From: Limnomonas spitsbergensis
Taxonomy: Eukaryota > Chlorophyta > Chlorophyceae > Chlamydomonadales
Direction: 5' to 3'
Length of the DNA stretch: 64,000 nt
NCBI GenBank assembly: GCA_037349105.1
Contig: JAYJMM010000038.1
Span: 3,136,501-3,200,500, forward strand
Within the stretch, counting starts at the first letter, position 1, and every line of letters starts with the position of its first letter. Below are positions 59,908 through 64,000 of the stretch, piece by piece. Made by a program: the position numbers and the translations under genes. A model generated the notes under the pieces. It saw nothing but the letters and a program-made list of their open reading frames with translations, made no database searches and was not told the DNA's origin.

Positions 59908-62461
59908 TGAGGCTCAAAGTGGGTATGAGGTGGCGATTGCGGTGGGGGGCCCGGGGCTGGCTGGCAGGTTGGCAGAAATCAGCAGGGCTTACCTGGGGAA
60001 GCGTCAACACTAGAATCAGCCACTCCACAAATGCAAGCGTCCTCTGCCGCCACCAGGCCACCACACCGCACTCATTATTTCTTATTTCGTGGTCGGCGGT
60101 TTTTTTTGTCGTATCAGGGGGTCACCTCGTGCATCTGTTGGACAAGGAAACTGCAGAACTATCCTGCGTCCACCCACCTGCACCAGTGTCTATTTTAGTG
60201 CGTGCCTGGCCGCCTGTTGGGGGCTACCGTGCGGCCATCGCTGGGCCAAATGGGATGAAACCTTGACCGGCCAACGGGCGGTGGCCCAACCAACACGATC
60301 TGATGCGCACGTTCAACGTGGCCGCTGGCTGCGGTGTAGCTGAATTGTAGCTGAAGCATGCAAAAAAAAAAGACTGACCTGCACCAGCTGCATGGGGCTT
60401 GCCGTGTACAGCGCGTCTAGTGGCGGCTGCAGGGAGCACCCCTCCATCTGCAGCCCCTCCAACAGCCGCAAGTCACCGATGGAGGGAGGGATGCTCTGAA
60501 TCCCACAGTAATCCAGGTTGAGCTCCTTGAGCGAGGGGATCCGCGGGATCACGCTGGGGAACTCCTGAGAGGATGGGGGTAAGGGGGTCAGCTGTAGGGT
60601 CAGGTCGCAGGCCGGCAGGTCACCAATTGACAGGGGGGGCGCTCTGAATCCCACAGTGGTCCAGGTTGACCTCCTTGAGCAAGGGGAACCGCGGGATCAC
60701 GCTGGGGAACTCATAAGAGGGTGAGGGTAAGGATTGAGGCCTTAGGGGTTAAGTTGACTTCCCTTCCTGCTCACCGTCCTTCAACCCTGCCCCCCCTAGC
60801 CCCCTCCCCCCCTCACCGGCTCCCTCTCCTACCCTCACCTGCCCTGTCCCGCCCCACCTTAGCCTCCCCCCACCCTGCCCTGTCCTCTGCTCCCCAATGC
60901 CCTCCCACCTCTCTCCTCCCCTGCTGCTACCGGCCTTGAGCAAGGGGAGCCGCGGGATGATGCTAGGGATCTCCTGAGAGGGTGGGGGTAAGGGTCCAGG
61001 GTAAGGGCCGGCCCTCACCTGCAGAGGGTTAAAGCTGACGTTCAGCGCCATGAGCGAGGTGAGCTTGTCCAGGCTGGCGGGCAGGTCTACCAACTCATTG
61101 AAGGAGAGGTCCAGGAAACGCAGGGAGGCCACCTGTAGAGGCAGCAGGGACAAAAGTGGGTGGGTGTGTGTGGGGGGGTGTGTGTGTGGGGGGGGTGGGG
61201 GCAGCTGGAAAATAAAACACCTACAAGCGCTACATTTAAAAGAGAGGTCCAGGAAAAGCAGGGAGGCCACCTGTAGGAGCAACAGGGACAAAGTGTGTGT
61301 GGGGGGGAGGGGGGCAGCTGTGGGAGGGGACACGTGCAAGCACTATATTTTAAAGTATTTCCATCAAAGAAGAATGTCACCTGCCTACTCACATATACCT
61401 GGTGGGGGGATGTATGTGAGTAGGTAGGCAACATGCAGGAGCAGCAGGTACGATGGTGTACCGGTTAGTAGGGAGGCCAGTCCTCCTCGTGGTTTTTGGG
61501 GGGCAGATCTCACCCGAGCTTTTCCTCCTAACGTTCTCCACTCAGGGGGAGATTCCTGTTCTTGATGATTTAAGTGTGTCTACTTGTGTGAAGGGGGGGG
61601 GGGGCTTACCTGAGACAGACCATGCGGCACCTCCCGCAGGCGACAACAGGCGATGGACAACTTGGACAACTGGGCAGAGGAGGGCAGAGGAAGGCAGAGG
61701 AGGGCGGGGGATGGGGGAAAGGAGACAATCAAGACAAGGATGGGTGAGCAAGCAGAGGAGGGAAGAGAAGGGGCGTCGATGAAGACACGGATGGGCGAAA
61801 AAGCAGAGGAGGAAAAAGGACGGGGAAGGGGAGTCATAATGGTCCTGTGACCATTATAGCTGCGCCATCACAAAGACCGCTGTGTGCCTGTGTGTGAGTG
61901 TGTGTGTGTGCACATGTGCATATGCATGTGCACGCATGCATGCATGCATGCATGCATGCATGCATGCATGCATGTGTGTGTGTGTACACATGTGCATATG
62001 CATGTGCACGCATGCATGCATGCATGTGTGAGTGTGTGTACACATGTGCATATGCATGTGCATGCATGCATGCATGCATACATGTATGTGTGTGTGCACA
62101 TGTGTATGTACATGTCATTCAAAGTTGAACACCTGGGACGACACCCCAAAACCGCTGTGTGCATGCGTGTCTGCATGCATGCAAGCCTGTGCGTGTGAGC
62201 ATGCATGCATGCGGGTGTGCGCCTCACTTGCAGTTTTTACCTGCACCATGCCAAACACCGCTGTGGGGATGGTCGTGAACAGGTTCTCAGAGAGGAACAG
62301 GTCCACCATGGGCAGCTGGGCGAAGGAGGCGGGCAAGTCGGTAAGCCTGTTGTTGGCCAGGTACATCTGCTGCAGCACCGGCGCACCCCCCAGTGCGGCT
62401 GGCAGCTTGCTCAGTTGGTTGAAGGAGAGGTTGAGCACCCCCAGGTGTTGAGGGGTGAAGC
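44006..62461 (-). CDS. Leucine-rich-repeat protein with Pro-rich GYG tail (5' incomplete)
   Basis: Exons: 62461-62241, 61669-61610, 61132-61019, 60564-60379, 58770-58639, 57356-57183, 53842-53705, 50893-50798, 49702-49634, 49101-48910, 47824-47768, 46836-46582, 45740-45621, 45130-44210, 44050-44006 (TGA). They join in frame (about 925 residues); an extra phase-0 exon at 60043-59993 is possible. More than a dozen LRRs of the SDS22/Shoc2/LRRC40-like type (LNLSFNQLSKLPAALGGAPV, LDLSFNELVDLPASLDKLTS, LSLSANRLTSLPEEIGTCVS) span the first 12 exons. Then come a helical Ala/Glu-rich segment (ETEAKKAEERHEQEADMAAM) and a disordered Pro/Ala region ending in about five repeats of SQPGYGAPPSPGGSYSGP type. 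Such LRR arrays are protein-binding scaffolds; the partner is unknown. The exon starts with a split Gly codon, so at least one 5' exon is missing. The 46582 donor is GC. Confidence 0.9.
44285..44550 (-). repeat. Coding repeat in LRR protein tail
   Basis: Five to six imperfect 45-54 bp units inside the 45130-44210 exon encode SQPGYG[AP]PPSP with SYSG or VSYSG spacers. The units stay in frame, so this is a protein-level tandem repeat resembling Gly-Tyr-Pro low-complexity segments that favour phase separation. Confidence 0.85.
45928..46342. repeat. 40-bp tandem repeat, about 10 copies
   Basis: Near-identical units CTAAACCGGTGCTGCTTAAA, TTTAATGTTTTAAGTACATA in the LRR gene intron between exons 46836-46582 and 45740-45621. 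AT-rich, unlike its flanks; only the first unit and the last border diverge. Confidence 0.95.
46385..46577. repeat. (CCCTCT)n hexanucleotide array
   Basis: About 32 copies with one irregularity near 46445. It begins 5 bp inside the intron after the GC donor at 46581 (gene-strand GAGAGG repeats). A perfect polypyrimidine/polypurine mirror tract. Confidence 0.95.
47268..47750. repeat. Polypyrimidine minisatellite
   Basis: About 16 units of 28-33 bp, CTCCGTTTCACCCCCCTCCC then CTCAACCCCCC, with variable C-run lengths. In the LRR gene intron after the 47824-47768 exon. Confidence 0.9.
47825..48035. repeat. About 115-bp repeat carrying the acceptor of the 47824 exon
   Basis: Two clear copies plus a partial third. 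Gene-strand CCACTGTTGCAG, the real acceptor at 47826-47825, recurs at about 47920-47931 within CGCACATCC and GTCATTATAGAGGTAAGGGA context. A weaker form (CTGCAGG) lies near 48022. Confidence 0.75.
48146..48573. repeat. 20-bp tandem repeat, about 21 copies
   Basis: Units TGTGTCATCATATCTCACCC are nearly invariant, with one variant at about 48358-48364. Because 20 is not a multiple of three, three plus-strand frames read SSYLTLCHHISPCVI-type peptides; these are not genes. Confidence 0.95.
48655..48898. repeat. Telomere-like CCCTATC/CCTTAAAC array
   Basis: About 16 units of 15 bp, CCCTATCCCCTTAAA or CCCTATCTCCTTAAA, start 12 bp inside the intron from the 48910 donor. Related to CCCTAAA-type repeats but not true telomere sequence. 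Confidence 0.85.
49150..49625. repeat. 30-bp repeat derived from donor junction of exon 49702-49634
   Basis: About ten units of TTCAGATCTGTCAACCAGAC then CCAACTTACC, becoming irregular after 49450. On the gene strand they read TTGACAGATCTGAAG followed by GTAAGTT, versus the real exon end TTGACAAATCTCAAG then GTCGGTT. Several copies have a better donor than the true one. Confidence 0.82.
49735..50325. repeat. 26-bp tandem repeat, about 22 copies
   Basis: Units GCTTAGGATGCAAGTTTAGG, GTGCAA are almost identical throughout. They contain a TTTAGGG telomere-type heptamer in every unit. Intronic in the LRR gene. Confidence 0.95.
50894..52535. repeat. Minisatellite upstream of LRR exon 50893-50798
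   Basis: About 23 units of two lengths (roughly 60 and 73 bp, differing by GGTGCAG blocks): GTGCAGGGTTCAGGCTGTCT, CAATCCAGTCAATACTGAGG, GCCTAAGGAGGAGG. On the gene strand each ends in CTCCTCCTTAG before G, closely like the true acceptor CCTCCTCCCTAG at 50895-50894. Confidence 0.9.
53050..53705. repeat. About 105-bp repeat derived from donor junction of exon 53842-53705
   Basis: Six units contain GACCCACCAGGGGCAGCTC, TGTGAGGTTATTGTTCATGG, TGTTAAGATCTAGATCCAGG and GATCCACATTTGACTAGATC. The first block equals the exon end plus donor (gene-strand AATAACCTCACAGAGCTGCC...GTGGGTC), so each unit duplicates the last 20 or so exon bases with the 5' splice site. Confidence 0.88.
54550..57183. repeat. 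80-bp minisatellite derived from donor junction of exon 57356-57183
   Basis: About 33 units CACCTCGTCACGCAATGCTT, CACATGCTCCACCCCACTCA, TTCCTCACCCACCTCGTCCG, GCAATGTCTCACATCCCCAC. On the gene strand the real exon end GACGCATTGCCTGAAGAG then GTGGGTGGGGATGTGAG is nearly identical to GAAGCATTGCGTGACGAG then GTGGGTGGGGATGTGAG in the units. Each unit has two GAG/GTGGGTG sites, about 65 decoy donors in total. Frames of up to 918 codons here are repeat translations. Confidence 0.93.
57357..57434 (-). repeat. 78-bp in-frame duplication of LRR exon start
   Basis: The first 78 bp of exon 57356-57183 (ELGAMTGLRVLNVSDNPLRQ then PFSC) occur again directly upstream, with one amino-acid change and their own CAG acceptor at 57436-57435. 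The frame is continuous, so either acceptor gives an open product, with 26 residues (about one LRR) more or less. Confidence 0.9.
58255..58638. repeat. Tandem repeat derived from donor of exon 58770-58639
   Basis: About eight units of 44-52 bp, GTTCAGTGCGCACCTCGGGG, AAGGCCATCATGTTAGGG, TTTAGGG. The gene-strand unit ATGATGGCCTTCCCCGAG then GTGCGCAC equals the exon end ATGATGGCCTTTCCCGAG plus its donor. TTTAGGG heptamers fill the spacer. Confidence 0.92.
58940..59835. repeat. 90-bp repeat derived from exon 58770-58639
   Basis: About ten units GGAGAGGCGTGTCAGCTGGT, GCACTGGGGCAGCGCTAGGC, CAAACAGGTGCAGGCTGGTG, AGGAAGAGGG. The template is the interior of the exon (58692-58755: GGAGAGGCGTGTCAGCTG, GGGGCAGCGCCATGCTGGAC, AGGTCCAGGCTGGTGAG). 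Copies carry a stop after CTS and an indel, so they are not alternative LRR exons. They lie in the intron before the template exon. Confidence 0.9.
59876..59904. repeat. (GT)n microsatellite
   Basis: About 14 uninterrupted GT dinucleotides inside an LRR gene intron. Confidence 0.9.
60565..60985. repeat. Two extra copies of the start of exon 60564-60379
   Basis: Copies at about 60645-60735 and 60935-60985 repeat the acceptor-proximal part of the exon (GAGGGGATCCGCGGGATCAC, GCTGGGGAACTCCTGAGAGG). The first copy extends further into exon sequence (CTCTGAATCCCACAG). Both lie upstream of the real exon on the gene strand; the first has lost the clean CAG (CTTATGAG). Confidence 0.85.
61228..61292. 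repeat. Extra copy of acceptor and start of exon 61132-61019
   Basis: AGAGGTCCAGGAAAAGCAGG, GAGGCCACCTGTAGGAGCA repeats 61104-61146 with a few changes, keeping a CTACAG/GT boundary. Coding similarity stops after about 30 bp of exon sequence. Confidence 0.85.
61885..62215. repeat. Mixed (GCAT)n / (GT)n microsatellites
   Basis: Blocks of GCATGCAT and TGTGTG alternate with GTGCATATGCATGTGCAC in about four higher-order copies, between the first two LRR exons. Highly self-complementary. Confidence 0.9.
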
Positions 62462-62579
62462 CTGTTGGAGGAGGTCAGGGTGGACCAATGATGGGGACAG
62501 GGAAGGGATGGGGAGGAAGGGAGAGAGGAGAGGTTGGATATGTGTACATGCGGAGGGGTGAAACCCATAGGGGGGCAGG

Positions 62580-62650
62580 AGGTAAGGGGGAATAAAGGGG
62601 GATAAAGGGGGATAAGGGGGGATAAGGGGGGATAAGGGGGGATAAGGGTC
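62580..62650. repeat. GGGGGATAA decamer-type repeat
   Basis: Six to seven copies of GGGGGATAA(A/G) upstream of the first visible LRR exon. Confidence 0.8.
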
Positions 62651-63104
62651 GATCGTAACCCTAAGCCCTAATACGGGGCGTAAAGGAGCTAAGCGCATGA
62701 CAGACCTTCAGTCGGAAAAGTCCTCCCTCTTACGTCTGAGCTTGAGGCTCCTCTCACTTTCAAACCCGCCCACCCTTACCCCCGCGTAGTAGCTTTAGGC
62801 TCCTTGTTACCCTGCAGCACCCCTTTGGCCAGCAGCTATTGGGCTTTCCACTGCGCTCCAAACGTTCAGTTTGTCCCCTCTGAAGACTTAGGAGTTGTCT
62901 GCGGTTCAGTGCTAGCAGATGTATTTTTGCTCCGAAACTGGCACCCCGGTACTGGTTACACTTTCTGAGGGATGGACCGATCAAATGAATTGTGCACTGC
63001 TTGTGCAAGCTTGACGAGTCGGATGACCGCAGTTTAAAGCGCCGACTATTCTGACGAAAGTTTTCACCTAACTCTTTTATTAACAGGCAGTGATGAGACT
63101 GAAG

Positions 63105-63245
63105 TCTCAAACTGATTATATCTCAGAGACTGTTGCCAATCTGAGCCCCCAAATGTCCATGATGTGCAGACTCATCCTCCCATGTCCGATTGAGAAGGTT
63201 GTATCTGGCATTGGGCAACACCAGCTTGATGTGGGCTCCTTGTCT
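63105..63245 (-). pseudogene. Possible acyl-protein thioesterase exon fragment
   Basis: On the minus strand one frame reads AHIKLVLPNA and the overlapping next frame reads PDTTFSIGHGRMSLHIMDIW then GL. Together they resemble the HIK-PNAP...T..G..M..W.DI.GL segment of acyl-protein thioesterases (alpha/beta hydrolases), with a frame break at about 63207. No catalytic Ser block or second half is visible nearby. It may be a decayed exon or chance resemblance. Confidence 0.3.
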
Positions 63246-63329
63246 GTTGGTTGGTGTTGGTTGGTGTTGGTTGGTGTTGGTCGGTGTCTCGGGTTTAGGG
63301 TTAAGGGTTTGGTGTTGTCCGTGGTCTGT

Positions 63330-63660
63330 CCGTTGTCTCTGTTGCTGGCGTTTCTGTTTGTTCTCTGGTCCTTGTTTCTGATTTCATTCCTTTCGGTTCG
63401 CTCTGCCTGGCGTTTCTGTTTGTTCTCTGGTGCTTGTTTCTGTTTTCGTTCCTTTCGGTTCATTCTGCCTGGCGTTTCTGTTTGTTCTCTGGTGCTTGTT
63501 CTGTTTTCGTTCCTATCGGTTCGCTCTGCCTGGCGTTTCTGTTTGTTCTCTGGTGCTTGTTTCAGTTTTCGTTCCTTTCGGTTCGTTCTGCCTGGCGTTT
63601 CTGTTTGTTCTCTGGTGCTTGTTTCAGTTTTCTTTCCTTTCGGTTCGCTCTGCCTGGCCC
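63330..63660. repeat. 61-bp tandem repeat, about 5 copies
   Basis: Units CTGCCTGGCGTTTCTGTTTG, TTCTCTGGTGCTTGTTTC, TGTTTTCGTTCCTTTCGGTT. The plus frame of 63090-63824 and the minus frame of 63691-63116 are repeat translations. A GGTTGGTGTT repeat (63245-63285) precedes it. Confidence 0.88.
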
Positions 63661-64000
63661 TTTCGATAAAGGCTGTGGGTGGTTGCGCCAACGTTGTGAC
63701 AACAGCACCAGCTGGGGCAAGCCCACGGGTGAGTTCGTCCCCGAGTTGTTTAGCTACATTTCCCAGTGCATTTCAGCTACATTTCAGCTACTTGAGATCC
63801 GATGTGTCTCTGAGCACATTGTGATGTGTACACTACTAGCCCCGCTTTCGACCCATCCTACGATTTGGCCGTGAGTGCAAAGCGTACTATTCAATATGTA
63901 TGAAAGCATGTGCATAAAACCCTTAACCCTGAAGCATGAGTACGGTATGCAGCACAGCCCCCCTTGAGCACACCCTCTGCTGAGCCTGTATACGCATGGT

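Noticed and set aside
59993..60043. Possible extra LRR-gene exon (17 codons, phase 0)
   Set aside because: Phase fits and it has a good donor, but the acceptor lacks a pyrimidine tract and the peptide does not match an LRR; left out of the main model.
63116..63691. 191-codon minus-strand frame rich in Glu/Lys/Arg/Thr
   Set aside because: Mostly the 61-bp tandem repeat read in frame; only its last part overlaps the thioesterase-like fragment.

Overview
The window looks like nuclear DNA of a plant-lineage eukaryote, most likely a green alga. Genes are split into short exons whose reading phases match across GT-AG introns (plus two probable GC-AG introns). The recognisable proteins resemble plant and algal families, and TTTAGGG-type (plant telomere type) heptamers are scattered through the introns. 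The very repeat-rich introns recall prasinophyte genomes such as Cymbomonas, but I cannot establish the species. There are no bacterial operons, and most long open frames are translated tandem repeats.

Layout: (1) 436-2245, minus strand: 5' part of a membrane-anchored prolyl 4-hydroxylase that runs off the left edge. (2) 2.25-6.69 kb: no supported gene, but a cluster of GC-rich hairpins at 4.0-4.5 kb. (3) 6688-10645, plus: a three-RRM RNA-binding protein gene with two reading-frame breaks. Its first intron holds a 1.7 kb terminal-inverted-repeat element with a smaller TA-flanked MITE nested in one arm. (4) 13.0-21 kb, plus: glutamine/proline-rich low-complexity exons, a 1.3 kb CTG/CCACC minisatellite and about 500 bp of pure (CCCCTG)n. 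(5) 36784 down to 23336, minus: a complete 12-exon STE24/ZMPSTE24 CAAX prenyl protease, 453 aa, phase-consistent throughout. (6) 37063-41697, plus: a complete 7-exon FAD-dependent DAO-family oxidoreductase, 551 aa, head to head with STE24 across 278 bp. (7) about 62461 down to 44006, minus: a leucine-rich-repeat protein with a proline-rich GYG-type tail (at least 15 exons; 5' end not found). (8) 62.5-64 kb: repeats and a short thioesterase-like fragment.

The main discovery-type signal is how the introns grew. In STE24, the oxidoreductase and the LRR gene, many intronic tandem repeats are copies of the neighbouring exon-intron boundary: last or first exon bases, splice site and adjacent intron bases. 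They range from one extra copy to several dozen. This leaves dozens of decoy splice sites beside the real ones and points to recurrent tandem duplication seeded at splice junctions. The genes themselves appear to be unrelated housekeeping functions; I see no evidence that they form a pathway.
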